Shown in pieces: positions 11,751 to 23,699 of a DNA stretch of 64,000 nt (position 1 is its first letter; each line of letters starts with the position of its first letter). Below the pieces are notes generated by a model, which ran no database searches, had not been told where the DNA came from, and was given only the letters and a program-made list of their open reading frames with translations. The stretch is from contig CM057142.1 of assembly GCA_029964075.1 (NCBI GenBank), forward strand, positions 29,514,392 through 29,578,391. The letters run 5' to 3'. The translations under genes were made by a program, and so were the position numbers. The DNA comes from Patiria pectinifera. Taxonomy: Eukaryota; Echinodermata; Asteroidea; Valvatida; Asterinidae.

Positions 11751-12107
11751 TTAAAGGCATGTAGGATAATTTTCATTTATCCCAAAACCAAAAATCGCAC
11801 TGGTACCAATCACCCAGTGAACCAGTCTGCCGTATTTTACATTCAGAAGAAATGAAAAATTTACGTGATTTCCAATGATCAGTCAATTGACTCATTTTTG
11901 GAAATACAGCGAGTGCTATCGACGGAATTGTGTTTCGTAATAAAACGGTTGTGCATGGTATTTTACCGTTTTCTCGAAAAGTGTAGTATCCACTGAGCTG
12001 AAAGTTCAACAGGTTTGGTTTCGAACATTCTTTATTGGATTTTGAGTGGTGTTGTTATTGGAAACTGAATGAAAATGTATGAAACCAGATAATCCTACAT
12101 GCCTTAA
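11751..12107. mobile_element. TTAA-flanked MITE (e) with internal palindrome
   Basis: The terminal inverted repeats TTAAAGGCATGTAGGAT and (plus strand) ATCCTACATGCCTTAA include the TTAA target sites at 11751-11754 and 12104-12107. An imperfect 36-nt palindrome at 11869-11904 runs from TTTCCAA to TTGGAAA around GTCAATTGAC. A diverged relative of its middle lies near 43,400-43,600. TTAA duplication points to a piggyBac- or Kolobok-type mobiliser. It lies about 400 bp downstream of the 9.25 kb gene's stop codon. Confidence 0.75.
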
Positions 12108-13404
12108 GACATTGATTTCAACAGTAAATCATGTCTTACATGGTCGACACTGTTACAATACACCAAAATCGGGCATAGTACATTTTTAGAGATAGTGTTA
12201 GTTACCGCATTCTTTTTTGGAGGAAAATGGCGTGTGGCGGCCAGAACAGTTTTAAATTAACTTTACTTATAGGCTGATTAAATTGAAGTTATGAGTCTTC
12301 CAAAAATCTAGCAAAAACAATTGACACATGAAAAATGGAGTATACAAAAATAAAACGAGTTTCAAATTTTGAGTTAGAGGTGTCCTGCTCCTCATCCGAT
12401 CAGTAAATATATACATGTATAGCACACTAACAACATTTTAGGTCAAAATAGAATGCAGACGTTAGTGCTGTTTGTTTTGTTTTAATTTGATTTGTTGTGT
12501 TTTTTTTTAAATGCTGATTGATCTCTTAATGTGTTCGCAGACTGAAATTTATGGAATATAATTTTGCAGCCAGGTACGGAATACCAACTTTGAACATTTT
12601 GATAGTGACTGAATGTATCATCGTAAATGAGCTTCATTTATATTCTGTAAAATATAACTTTTAGTCATTTTATACTTTTATAATTCGTTTCACCATAGGC
12701 CGACGCATTAACAATTCCTCTGCTTCCATAGAGCTATTGTCAAAGATGAGAGTCAAAGTCCATTCACTTGACGTTTATGAATGTAGATAACATTCTCAAT
12801 TCAGGACAATTGAATATCGCTTTTCAAGATAACTAAACTTGAACGTATGGTGACTTAGCAAAGTACAATCCAATGTCAGTAAAATCCGTATCTGGTCATG
12901 AAAAGATATATACGGATGTTTGTTATTCGACACTTTTATTATGAGACTGACTATTGTAAGTTTGGAATTCTAAAGTGCAGCAGTACATGTACTTACAAGT
13001 TGTAGATAACTGAAAAATACAAAATCTATGCAAGCCAAAATGTTTATTAAAAAGTTGAATTGAAATATCAATTGTTTTCAGTGTTGTTTGGTTTTAATTG
13101 AAAATTCAGAGACAATTGAGAAACAATCGAACTCTTTGTAATAGGGAGGGAAACGATAACTATACATTCACTTTATGCTTTAGAAAATGTTACTGCAGCA
13201 AGGATATCTAAGTAAAATCCACAAAATATACTTTCAAAAAAATATGTTCGTATATTTTTTAAATATACCGAAATATGGGTATAAATATATTACGGCGGAT
13301 GCTATTTACGACTTATGCAAATAAGGCACCCTTTCCAAAAGAATTTTAGGGTGTCACCGTTTCTAAATATCTTCTTTATGGCTATCTGCCAAGTTTGATG
13401 TGGG
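12108..13404. other. intergenic, nothing recognised
   Basis: A/T-rich and without a convincing open frame, RNA gene or intact transposon. Possibly contains distal 3' UTR or polyadenylation signals of the upstream gene, but none stands out. Confidence 0.45.
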
Positions 13405-13568
13405 TTTTTTAGTTGAGTCCTCGGTACGGGCCGAGTACGAGTACAAAGATATCGAGTACATCCCGAGTACATTTTTAATCTAAAGCAGTATGGAAATTAG
13501 CACCGTTATTTACATTTGATATGTAAAGTAATTACCCAGTATTCCAAGAAATTTAACACGTACACATA

Positions 13569-13802
13569 TTAAAAAGTGTTGTTTTTGCTTGCTAAAGTTG
13601 TTTCAGACTTCTCTGAAATCCGCAGCCCACATGACTTGCATACTGCGCTGTGCTGCTTTTGTCCGTTAGCGAAATATTCCTTGTGATCTCTGAACCTCCA
13701 AGATATGATTTCTGACGAAGAAGACATGTCTACGTCTGGATCGAACTCGCCGCCATGCGCCAGAGAATGTGACGCGTTTCCAACAAAGAGTGATGTGCAC
13801 AA
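13569..13802 (-). pseudogene. remnant of a BED-type zinc finger ORF, probably hAT transposase N-terminus
   Basis: The minus-strand frame reads through SWRFRDHKEYF, then AVCKSCG, then SEKSETTLASKN before a stop. The aromatic start, CxxC pair and Thr/Leu stretch in this spacing resemble a BED finger, the usual N-terminal domain of hAT transposases. The final His pair is not evident. The block B copy (about 34,270-34,560) is frameshifted before the finger. It lies beside a hAT-like end, which supports the call, but similarity is judged by eye. Confidence 0.45.
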
Positions 13803-14180
13803 CCCATGGGCGTCGCCAGGACCTTTTCTAGAGGGGGGGGGGCAAAAAAAAATTCCCCAAAAATTCTTGTATTTCTAAACAAATTCTCGATTTATCAGTT
13901 AAAGAGGGGGGGGGGCGGGGATTTTTCATAAAAATTGGCTAAAATATGAATTTCTTTTTAATGATATATCTGCCCCTAAATCGAGTTGGAATGTGTTCCA
14001 GGGTCTTTTACGAGTCTTTCCAGGAAGTTTGGAGAATTTTCATATTTTGAAAAAAATTGACAAAAATTGCAAGGGGTTAGCCTAACATTTTTCATAAAAA
14101 TTAGCTAAAATATGAATTTCTTTTTAATGATATATCTGTCCCTAAATCGAAATGGAATGCATTCCAGGGTCCCTTAGGAG

Positions 14181-15541
14181 CAGTGGCGTAGCCACCGGGG
14201 AAGGCGTGGGGGCCACCGCCCCCCATGAGACCTTGTCGCCCCCCAGTCGCCTCCACTGAGATTTTGAGTTTCTAAAAAAATTATCATAGATCTAAATCTA
14301 AATAGTCGCGATGATCCACATGATGACCACTGAGAAACGACCCTTCGACCGGCGATCGCGGACCAGTAAGCTGACAACCGGCGTGACATAGCGCATAATG
14401 ATAATCTAAAATGCGTATTAACACCCACTGCACTGCTCGCTCACACCACGGAACACGTATTATAGACAGGTGGTCCGTGGGTCACACAGTTTCAGTCAGC
14501 GATATCACGCGAATCGGCCACGCACAAACTTTTTCCTCCATTCATATAAGCTAAATAATAATAATAGACCAATTAAAATTCCTTGAAATCAGTGGCGTAG
14601 CCACGGGGGCGTGGGGGAGACAGCCCCCACCCCATGAAACCTTGTCGCCCCCCCCAGTCTTCCCCCCCCCACTGAGATTTTGAGTTTCTAAAAAAAATAT
14701 CATTGATCTACATGACGCCATGGGCGTCAATCCTGGGGGGACAGGGGGACTGGTCCCCCCCCCACTTTTTGAAGGGTGGGGGACACAATATCAAATGTCC
14801 CCCACCCCCCAGATTTTGAACTCGTGTCTCATTTACAGGGCCCTATTATGTACTACAATGTATCTTTTGCTTAGAAAATTTTGGTTAAAGTGGTCAGAAA
14901 TTGCCTCAGATAGCACCACAGAGCATTTAGAAATTTTTCGGGGCCCTTAAGCGGGCCCCGAACCCCACGCCTATATAGCTCAGAATTCTGGTAGCTGATT
15001 CAATGACTCCAACCTCGAAAACAATGTTCAAAATAATTTCTTATGCCTTTAGCTGAGAAAACCTCGAAAATTATGTTTAAATTATTATCTTTTGTGCTAA
15101 GATAATTATTGGTTAAAGTGGTAAGAAATTGCCTCAGATCACACCACAGAGCATCGAGAATCCAATTTTTTTCGGGGCCCTTAAGCGGGCCCCGAACCCC
15201 ACGCCTATAGCTCAGAATACCGATAGCTGATTCAATGACTCCAGCCTCGAAAACGATGTTCAAATAATTATCTTTTGCTAAGAAAATATTAGTTAAAGCA
15301 TGGAGGAAAGTGGTAAGAAATTGCTTCAGATCACATCACAGAACATCTAGAATCCAATTTTTTTTCAGCGGGCCCCGAACCCCCACGCCGTAATGGCTTC
15401 GCGCTTCGCGCTCGCATCAGTTCTGATCAAGGTATGTCCCCCCCCCCCACTTTTGAGAAGCGATTGACGCCCCTACATGACGCCCCCGATGAAATGATCC
15501 AGCCCCCAGGCCCCACTGAAGAATTCCTGGCTACGCCACTG
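14181..15541. mobile_element. hAT-type non-autonomous element with exact 8-bp TSD
   Basis: Ends CAGTGGCGTAGCCAC and (plus strand) GGCTACGCCACTG. The 8-bp duplication CTTAGGAG sits at 14,173-14,180 and 15,542-15,549. Block B carries the unfilled site with a single CTTAGGAG at 35,357-35,364, which confirms the insertion boundaries. A second copy of the left end begins near 14,594, so the element is internally duplicated or nested. No transposase frame. Confidence 0.92.
14720..15472. mobile_element. element nested in the 14,181-15,541 hAT element
   Basis: Begins ATGGGCGTCAATCC and ends GATTGACGCCC (inverted), flanked by the exact 12-bp repeat CTACATGACGCC at 14,708-14,719 and 15,473-15,484. Part of the 12 bp may be target sequence resembling the element end. 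Inside are three diverged tandem units, each carrying GGGCCCCGAACCCC followed by CACGCC. A related unit in reverse orientation lies at about 21,340-21,470. Confidence 0.7.
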
Positions 15542-18220
15542 CTTAGGAGTCTTTCCAGGAAGTGTGGAGCAATTTCATTTTTTGACGAAAATTGACAAAA
15601 ATTGCAAGGGGGTTAGCTTTGCAGAAGACGGGGGACGCGGCGGCGGAAGGCGCGTGCTGCGGCCGAAAGCTTCTAAAGAAATGCAGGGTCACCCCCGATG
15701 TCACTGCACACCAACTCGATCATGTGTTGCGCAAAACGATCGAGGAGGTGCAAGCGCGGATCCGGGGGGGGGGGGGGGGTCCCCTAGCCCTGTCCCCCCA
15801 AAAAAATCATCGAAATCCATGAACAAAATGCGAAATACCCCCCCCCCCCCGCTCCGACACGCAAAAACTGTTTACTGGTAACAATGTTCGCTTTCCACAA
15901 AAATACGGACATCGGCAGCTTTGTTAGGGGTGTATGCACATTGTGTGATATAGGCCTAGTGTTAATAATCGTCGGATTTGAACAGCGCCCCCATTGAAAG
16001 TATAGTGCGATCTCCCCCCCCCCCTTACCACCTTTTAATTTTCGGAGGCCAAGTGTCATTGCACACTACTCGATCATGTGTTGCGCAGTACGATCGAGGA
16101 GGTGCAGGCGCGGATCTGGGGGAGGGGGGGGGGGGGTTCCCTCTCTTTCAGGACTTTTTCTAGAGAGGGGCAAAAAAAAATCTTGTATTTCTCAACAAAT
16201 TCTCGATTTATCAGTTAAAGAGGGTGGCAGAGACATTTTGCACCCCCCAACTCATTAAATTTACACCACTCTGATTTCGCGCCTCTTTTTCTCTCTTTTT
16301 TTTTAAACTTTTTTTTTGGGGGGGGGGGGGCAAGCGCCCCCTCCTTGCCCCCTCGCGATACCCATGCCCAGTTCTGTCCAAAAACAAAATTCATAGAAAT
16401 TCATGAAAAAAAAAATGCCAACCCCCCCCCCCCCCGCTCTGACACGCTTAAAATGTTTACTGGTAATAATGTCCGCTTTGCACAAAAATACGGACATCGG
16501 CAGCTTTGTTAGGGGGTATATGCATATTCTGTGATATGGGCCTAGTGTTAATAACCGCTGTGGAATATCTTTACTTTTTTGTCTCTATCCCCCCCCCACC
16601 CAAAGAAAATTCCTCATGTTACTGCATGTTACTGACTGTAAAAAAAGCAAGTCAGTAAAAGCCCCATGCAATGGATTTTTTTCCAATTCAATCCTTCATG
16701 TACATTATTGTACTTTGTTTTTCATTTTGAATTTCCAATTTTAAGGGTGATGGACTTTGTTATCTTGCGTTTTGTTCCCCTATTTTGCGAATTGCTATAT
16801 TTGCTGGGAATGTTCACAATTGAAGATACGTTATTTGAAAGATGTAAATAATGTTTATATTACAATGTACGTCTTTACTTTTCCCCGGTATAATATGGCG
16901 TTTTTACGTCAATTGGAAATTGCGCCATTAATAATGGTAGTCATATTAATCGAACGAAACTCCGTTTTAATTATAGTCAATTATGATTCATTGATTCATG
17001 ATATAGACCTCTGTTTCGTTTTCAAAACTACCGTACATCTGCCGAACAGATGTAAATATCAAACTAAACCAAAGTATAAAAGATAAAGGATAAACAAAAA
17101 ATCAAAAAGTTATGTGCTAGTCAAGCTTTCAGGGATTGGTCTGAGCCATAACAATGCCCCAGCCAATCCCTTAGTTCTCTTCCGGGGTCTCGGCGTCCCC
17201 GACCAATACACACTTCCTTCCCTATCCATCCATGTAACCCCGGAGGGCCAGGCACCATGTAAAAGCAAAGAGCTAAGGGAGGAACAGGGCGGCCCCTAAA
17301 CCTTGATCCTCCGAGTGGACCAAATGCCCTGAACCTGTACGAAGGCGCTAACCTGGAACTCGCGGACAGTACCAGCAGCAGTGCTTACCGGTTAAGCTAA
17401 GGTACTGTTGGTATTTTACGACGGGAAATTAAACATCTTATACAATGACTGAACGAGTGCGATTAAAACCAAAAAGACACCGACGGGATTCGAACCCGTG
17501 CCCCGCGCGATGCGTGGACGGCGAATCTAACCACTGGGCCATTCGGCTTTCTTAGAATTCTTCTCAAAAATAATAGGCAGAGAAACGTGGCACATTGGTG
17601 GGTCCATCTGTTTGGGCTCCATGGACGAAAAGAAGTTGACATTTCGGGCAATAATGAGCCCACTGTTTTCATTTCTTTGAAAAATTGTATACGGCAGCCT
17701 TAGTCGTAGGCCTACGTGTGCTAAACGTGCTTCTCATATGCATTACGCAACAATGGAAACTATTATTATGCAGGCCTTTTTTGAAAAAGACATCAGGCGT
17801 GCAGGGGCGGATCCTGGAATTTTGGCGGGGGAGGGGTCAGGCCCGTTAGAGATGTTTATATCCGATTGTTGCGGACAGGTGGACCTTATCATTATTATAA
17901 TTGTTATAGATGTACATTTTTTGTGTGCGTCAGAACGTGGGTGGGGGGTTGGCGGGGGGGGGGGGGGGTCAAACCTCTCTCAAGGGTTCCGCGCCTGACT
18001 TCTACTCTTTGTATTTGGACAGACACAGATTCTCAACTCCCCTGCTACTATTTTAAAATCGTACGGACGTCTTTAAAAAGCAAACGATTTTTTTTTACGG
18101 ATTTGTTTGTTAACACTGTATATCAGGCCTATATGCATATTCCATTCGCTGTTCCCAAAAGTCCTTCGTTTTACAGTATTTCGTGAAAAATAATATGAAC
18201 TGGAAGTTCTCATCCTTAAT

Positions 18221-18880
18221 TCCCCCCCCCCCAAAAAACCCCGACTGTTAAAATGTAGACAACATTACACCAGGACATGCACCACATTACACTAGGGGCG
18301 CTGTTCATGATACTGATGTGCATAGCACTTCGCTCGTACCCCCGCCCTGCAGCTTGGGCCTAGGAACATGGGCGTCGCCATGATTTTTTCTAGAGGGGGG
18401 CAAAACATCTTTTTCCCAAAAAAAATCTTGTATTTTCAACAAATTCTCAATTTATCAGTTTCAGAGGGGGGCAGGGACATTTTGCCCCCCCCCCCAACTC
18501 ATTAAATTTTCACCACTATGACTTCCCGCCTCTTTTTCTTTTCTTTTTTTTCCTCTTTTTTTTTCTTCGTTTTTTTCCTTCGTTTTTTTTTTTTTTTTTG
18601 GGGCTTTTCGGGGGAACAATCGCCACCCTCCCCCCCCCTCGCGACGCCCATGGCACAACCTCTTCCCCACGGATACGATCTTTCCGCGCCTTGTTAGTTA
18701 GAAAATGCCTCGTGAGATGAACGCACATGAAGCCCATGGAAAGAAGGTTGCGATTTATTTCGCTGGTATTCTTGTAGTATTCAGTAGGAATAGGACAGTA
18801 AAAAAAATACCCATTCACGAACACTCGATTTAGAGTCGATAAAGAATACAGCGCAATACTTTCATCATTTTCATATACAC
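18221..18880. repeat. G-rich ATGGGCGTCGC repeat and unremarkable flanks
   Basis: At 18,367-18,653 the end CATGGGCGTCGC is mirrored by GCGACGCCCATG. Inside are TTTTTCTAGAGGGGGGCAAA and poly(C)/poly(T) runs. Relatives start near 13,807, 34,495 and 39,118. The remainder of this stretch shows no exon or RNA gene. Confidence 0.55.
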
Positions 18881-18889
18881 TCTGTGAAA

Positions 18890-19139
18890 TTTTTGGTCAA
18901 ACTTTAGTATCGAATAATCAGTATCGAAAAAAATCCGAATTTTCTTTGGAGTACTGCGCAACTGGGATCGAGTTCACCGAGTACAATTTGTCGAGTTCAG
19001 GGACGAGTCCGAAAACAAAATTATGAGTACGTGCCGAGTACTTGTTTTTTCGAGTACTTATGATCGAGTACGGGCCAAGTACTTATTGGTACTCGAGTTG
19101 TACTCGAGTTCGAGTTCGAGTACGAGTACTCCAACACTG
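18890..19139. mobile_element. right end of a GAGTAC-type hAT-like element
   Basis: Dense GAGTAC/GAGTTC iterations end in CTCCAACACTG at 19,139. This is the complement of the start CAGTGTTGTAG seen at 33,976 and of the ends of the intact element 31,165-32,076. It may be the distal terminus of block A. A matching 8-bp duplication was not found. Confidence 0.6.
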
Positions 19140-19189
19140 ATGCCACCTGTGACTAATTGTATAGAATAAACGACTTTTCAACAATAACA

Positions 19190-19430
19190 TTTATTATACA
19201 ACACCTGAATAAATCCCAGTCATCTGATGATGAGCATTATTCAGGTGTTGTATTATACAGATAATGAATGTTTATGAGTGCAGTGGTAAGAGTAATTTCA
19301 TGAGGTGACAGATGAAATGTTCCATTTTACGAGGCGAAGCCGAGTGGAATGGAACATTTCATCAGTCTGTCACCTCATGAAATTATTCTTACCATTGCAC
19401 GAATGTGAAACATTCATTATTTGTATATAT
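19190..19430. mobile_element. foldback element with GAGGCGAAGCCGAGTG loop
   Basis: Long imperfect inverted arms (for example GATGAAATGTTCCATT against AATGGAACATTTCATC) flank a loop containing GAGGCGAAGCCGAGTG near 19,331. A separate short hairpin precedes it (ATACAACACCTGAATAA near 19,196 against its complement near 19,240-19,256). Relatives with the same loop are at 25,881 and 49,604. Confidence 0.7.
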
Positions 19431-20065
19431 TAAAAGGAAATGCTTCTTTTGACGTAACCTGTACTGTTTCCCAAGAAGGCAAAACCAAATGTAAAAATAG
19501 TCGAGAAATTTTAAGCATATTTAATACAAACCTCTGGTGAATCCGTAATGGAAATATGTGCCAGAAAGTGTAATGTAATCAAGGCAGTTACCATTTCAAT
19601 TTTGAAACAACGCAACTTGCCCCTTTTTTGTTGTTGGAAGCTTGCCACTTTTCTGGAAAATGGAATTTTTTTCATGACAAAATTAATTCATCCCATCGAA
19701 CAAGAAAGTTGTGTTCACAATAGTAAAAACACAATCCTCTCCCTTTTATTCTTAATTCAATAATCACCATGCTTCTCCATTTCAACGTCAGTGCTGATTA
19801 TGACCATAGAGCTAATTTAATATAGCTCTATGATTATGACAAAGACACCTTGTGACGTGAGCATCACTTGCGCCAAAAGAACAACATTAGCCGCGCTGCG
19901 CGCGTAAACAACACGTGATCAAAACATCCCTCCAACGAGACGCACGCGTTTCTAGCAGGAACTCAAAATGCACTTGACACACTTTCCTATGCAATTTTGC
20001 TTGTATTTGATCGACGGGATGATCGCCAAATATAAATTACTGTAAAGCTATTATAGATTACGTCG

Positions 20066-20077
20066 TTTTGGCGGGAG
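20066..20077 (+). promoter_or_regulatory. possible E2F-type site
   Basis: TTTTGGCGGGAG lies about 35 bp upstream of the proposed start codon at 20,109 and matches the general E2F consensus. A single sequence match only; it would be near the transcription start or in the 5' UTR. Confidence 0.25.
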
Positions 20078-20108
20078 ATCGACTCGGCCCCAAAATGACA
20101 GAGAGCCT

Positions 20109-22249
20109 ATGATGGGATGCGCCTGTTGGTCGGCCCTCCGGAAGACATCCAAGAAGGAACTCTTCGTTTATGTCTCGATATTTCTGGCCTTGTTTCTCGT
20201 TGCTACGATCATCAACGACATCGTAGCCTACTCCATCACGCAGAAGACGCATCTCTCAACTCAGACCCTCAGTGACTCTGTCTTGGTAAGATTTTTTGAC
20301 CTTTTTCTCGCGCATTAGGGGCCTATTATAAGTTGCGGGATGGGATTGAGGAGCAAGGTATGCGATCAACTTTGCCCTAGTACGCCATTCTCCGTTAAAT
20401 TTCTGCTGAAGGTTTATGATATCATGATGGAGAAAAATGATTCACTGTGAAGTTTGGCCTACTTGCTGGCCTTGAATTTGTTCAGTACAGAAACCTGCTG
20501 TTGATAACCAGTCGCAATCAAACAAGGAACACCACGAACTTTGACCAGATTGTATTAAGCAATCTTGTCTACGTAAACAATGTAAATATATTATTCAGAA
20601 GAAATTAAACTGGAATTGATTGGGTTAATATTTTTCAATTGCATATTTCTTTACAGGTGATGCACATAATCTCATTTTACCTGGCTCTGCTTGGCTTCGT
20701 CTACGTCACACAGGCGGGAAAGCACTGGAGAGCTGCCCGTTGCGAGTGGTTTTCGTTAGGTACGGATGGCAAGAGGAAGCTCTTATCGGATGGATTTTGG
20801 GTACTCGTTTGTAATGAAGGATTAAAAATGAAGGATTATTTGTACATACCAGGCTACTCAATATCCCAGTAAAGTCGAAAAACCTGTGTAACAAGGTCCT
20901 TGGGACTTTACAAATTACCGTTATTATAACAGGTACCTTGTAATGAAAAACAAAGAAAAACAAAGTCTTTGGGACCTAATATTTTGCTTGTTATAAGCAG
21001 GATGTTGTATTAACAGTGCTCTTATCAGGGTTGGACTGTACTCAGTGAAAAGGGAAAATTGACCAATTCCTGTATAGACCAATTCCAGCACGCTATCAAT
21101 TCCATCACGAAGGCCCCCGTCAGTGGCGAAAAGTATTGTGCTAGCGTGTGTTCGGATAATCCGTCACGGGGCAGTTGATTTGTACATACATGTACAATAG
21201 CGTGCACACAGTTTTCTCCATTAGAGGGGGCCTTGTGAGTTTCGAGTGGTCACGTGCCCGATTCGTATATACAAGGCGAGTAAAAAAACAACAAACGAAA
21301 CCCAAATGGCAGGACCAATTTTAAAAAGTGGGTCCAAAAAATTACGGCGTGGGGTTCGGGGCCCGCTTAAGGGCCCCGAAAATTTTTGGGATTCTAGATG
21401 CTCTGTGGTGCGATCTGAGGCAATTTCTGGCCACTTTAACCAATGTTTTTTGAGGAAAAGATGGTGGTGTACTCATTGCCTGCCTTTATTGCGATGTCAC
21501 ATTAAAAAAAAAAAAAAAATTGGTCTCGTTTTTTGGGGGGGGGGGCATGGCCCCCTTTGGCCCCCCCCCCCTGGATCCGCCATTGCAGTCATTAAGCTTT
21601 ATGTTAGTACAGGAATCATTCAAATCACAAATTTCAAGTTATGAAGTTTTGAACACAAAGACCGTTTTAAAGTTTGTCCACGGATCACAAAAAAGTAAGT
21701 GTTCTTTATTAAGCAAAACGAAAACAACTCTAATAGGGATGCATGTGAATTGATTTCGTTTTGCTGAAAGAAAATACCCATTTTTTGTGATCCGTGGACG
21801 GAACTTTAAAACGGTGAAAAATTTAAACTTGAAAACTTGAAAAAGTACATGAGTGATTTGGATGATTCTTGGACTAAAGGAAAGCTCATTGATTGGGCTT
21901 TCATATCCTAGATTTTGAAAGTGCTACAGGCAAAACTTCATTAAAAAAAAACTGGTCCTGCCATTTTGGTTTCCGTTTCTTTTTTACTCACCGTGTATAT
22001 CCCAGTAATTACACTTTAAAAAAAAAAATCATCCTTTCATCGTTGACTGGGTTGATGGCAGTACTAGTGGTACCATGTTGGAACATAAACAGCACCTTTC
22101 TAACATGCATTCTACCTTTGCTGTAGTTACTGTACCACTTTTATTTTTCTCTTTCAGTGTTGAACTTCTTAGCGTGTTTCGTCCGGATCGCTATCGAGGC
22201 AGGCTTCATCCAGTTCAGGGAGGCAGGGTACAGGAACTTCACGGAATAG
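20109..22249 (+). CDS. unknown 123-residue multi-pass membrane protein (3 exons)
   Basis: The proposed CDS joins 20109-20285, 20657-20759 and 22158-22249 (TAG). Donors are TTG|GTAAGA and TTAG|GTACGG; acceptors are TTACAG|GTG and CTTTCAG|TG; phases 0 and 1 agree. The protein starts MMGCACWSALRKTSKK. Hydrophobic segments follow at about residues 18-42 (LFVYVSIFLALFLVATI), 60-80 (HIISFYLALLGFVYVT) and 95-112 (LNFLACFVRIAIEAGF). The tail is REAGYRNFTE. The early Gly-Cys-x-Cys could be acylated if the second Met is used, but that is inference. I do not recognise the family. Reading past the second donor would give an alternative tail. The gene converges on ZFPL1, with 1.7 kb between stop codons; intron 2 contains a TIR transposon. 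Confidence 0.7.
20868..21040. repeat. degenerate pogo/Tigger-like fragment
   Basis: The right side, read in reverse, starts TACAGTCCAACCCTGATAAG and continues with TAATACAACATCCTGCTTAT, resembling pogo-type ends. The left side is only weakly complementary. It lies in intron 2 of the membrane protein gene. Confidence 0.35.
21272..21995. mobile_element. TA-flanked TIR transposon with nested insertion
   Basis: The left end CAAGGCGAGTAAAAAAAC and the right end (CTCACCGTG on plus) are inverted, each next to TA. Inner arms also pair (CGTTTTAAAGTTTGTCCACG against CGTGGACGGAACTTTAAAAC). About 21,335-21,595 is a foreign insert with CCCGCTTAAGGGCCCCGAAA and poly(G/C), related to the units at 14.9-15.4 kb. 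A right-half copy lies at 28,045-28,339. Confidence 0.75.
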
Positions 22250-22760
22250 TCTGATGCGATCCACCGTTCTCAATCTACCCCGTGCTGAAAATACACAATA
22301 CAAAACACACTCGTGCACCCATAATGTAAAACTGTACACATATGTAGATATTTGCTGATCAAGGAAATTCATGATTAAAAACTTAGAAGACAAACAAATG
22401 GGCACCACCACGCAATGTTTTGTCTGTATCATTTGAAGTTGTGTGATTTTATTTTATTTACAATGACTTAATTTTTTTTATATGTACAATTTGTTATAAC
22501 AATATATACTGGCGAAACATGGCTCACTCCCTTCATTAACCATTTATGGATTAGAATATCGCTGTTAACTATCGGGAATGGTTTTACAAGTTTGTAACAT
22601 TGGGCATCCCAATTTGCAACAATGTCTTTGTTTAAATCGTACAGAAGCAAGCAGGAAATACGCATGAGGCTATTTTCAAGGCAAAAATAAACAGTTCCAA
22701 CAATTAAGAAGTATTAACCATCCTAAAAAAATTCCCTTGGTTGTGGCTGCATAGAAACTG

Positions 22761-22948
22761 GCCATAGCGTAGCCTTGACCAAGTCTGTCAAGCCAAGCTT
22801 TCCCCTGAACTTTGCAAAGCAGAGCTAGCCAGGGGGCTGCACGCGGCGTACGTGTGCCGTGACAAGTAGGGTAAAATAATAACGGCTGCCGGACCGTTAG
22901 TTCAGGGAAAATGCTTGGCTTGACAGGCTTGGTCAAGGCTAGCCATAG
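22761..22948. mobile_element. foldback element
   Basis: The arms 22,761-22,811 and about 22,899-22,948 are inverted (TAGCCTTGACCAAGTCTGTC against its near-complement GACAGGCTTGGTCAAGGCTA) around a GC-rich centre. Located between the convergent membrane-protein and ZFPL1 genes. Confidence 0.65.
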
Positions 22949-23699
22949 TGCCGCAAATAACTCACAGTTAATTATTTTGACAAAAGTATTGGAAAAAAAG
23001 GAAGTAAACACATACAACTAAATTTGCAAACACAGACCAAGTGATGTTGTCTCCATAGCAATGTGCTATCTCACTATCCAGTTTCAGCAAATCTGAGGCA
23101 GATAACTTAAACACTATGGCAGTCACGCTGAATGAACTTCACAAGCAAAGCAGGAAAAAAGGTATTTTGTGAATGGAGAACTAGAGATCCCTTCTTTCTG
23201 ATTATTTTAAAGTTATTTTCCAGATCATTAACAATGACTTATATTTTCAATACAAGGGTTTGTCCTTCACCATACCTTTTATGTGTTTTTCTTTTACATT
23301 TTATAAAAAAAGGAGGGGGTAAACCAAAAGAAACAAACCAGACAGAGAAAACAAAAGTATTATGAAATTTCAGAAGACCCTGAAGTTAGGTGCAAAAGTC
23401 AAAAAGAAAGAAACACCACTTAAAAATTCTCTTGGGGATCCTTTTACCTTGACAGGCACAAGATCATACCCCAAAAATTGAAAGGTTTAAATATTTCTCA
23501 TTTAAAAAGTTGTCAGCTTAAATTTACCTTGTACAGTGTGACCACAGAAAGAAATTGGGCATGGAACTGAAGAAAAAAAAAAGTTTGTTGAAAAATATTT
23601 CGGGCCTGCATCAACTCTTTCGACCCATTGTGTCCAACAATTTGAAGTTACATTCTTTGTTATGTATGATTTTGTCCTTCATGAACTTAATTGATAAGC

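Larger units (their letters stand above)
13405..18220 (+). repeat. large composite repeat, block A
   Basis: Colinear and highly similar to block B (about 34,066-38,070). In order: GAGTAC-rich hAT-like end; BED-finger-like remnant (minus strand, 13,569-13,802); start of an ATGGGCGTCGC repeat near 13,807; two 166-bp tandem units from 13,925; a hAT-type insertion absent from B (14,181-15,541); a GC-rich coding-like segment (15,620-15,760); poly(G/C) GGATCC-type modules; and the tRNA-related composite also found at 6,180-7,250. The left hAT terminus is missing here, while a matching right terminus may be at 19,139. Confidence 0.75.

Noticed and set aside
15784..16059. Gly/Pro-rich open frames in poly(G/C) regions (also 4,058-4,783 and 35,525-35,860)
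   Set aside because: The frames exist because homopolymer runs contain no stop codons; run lengths differ between repeat copies.
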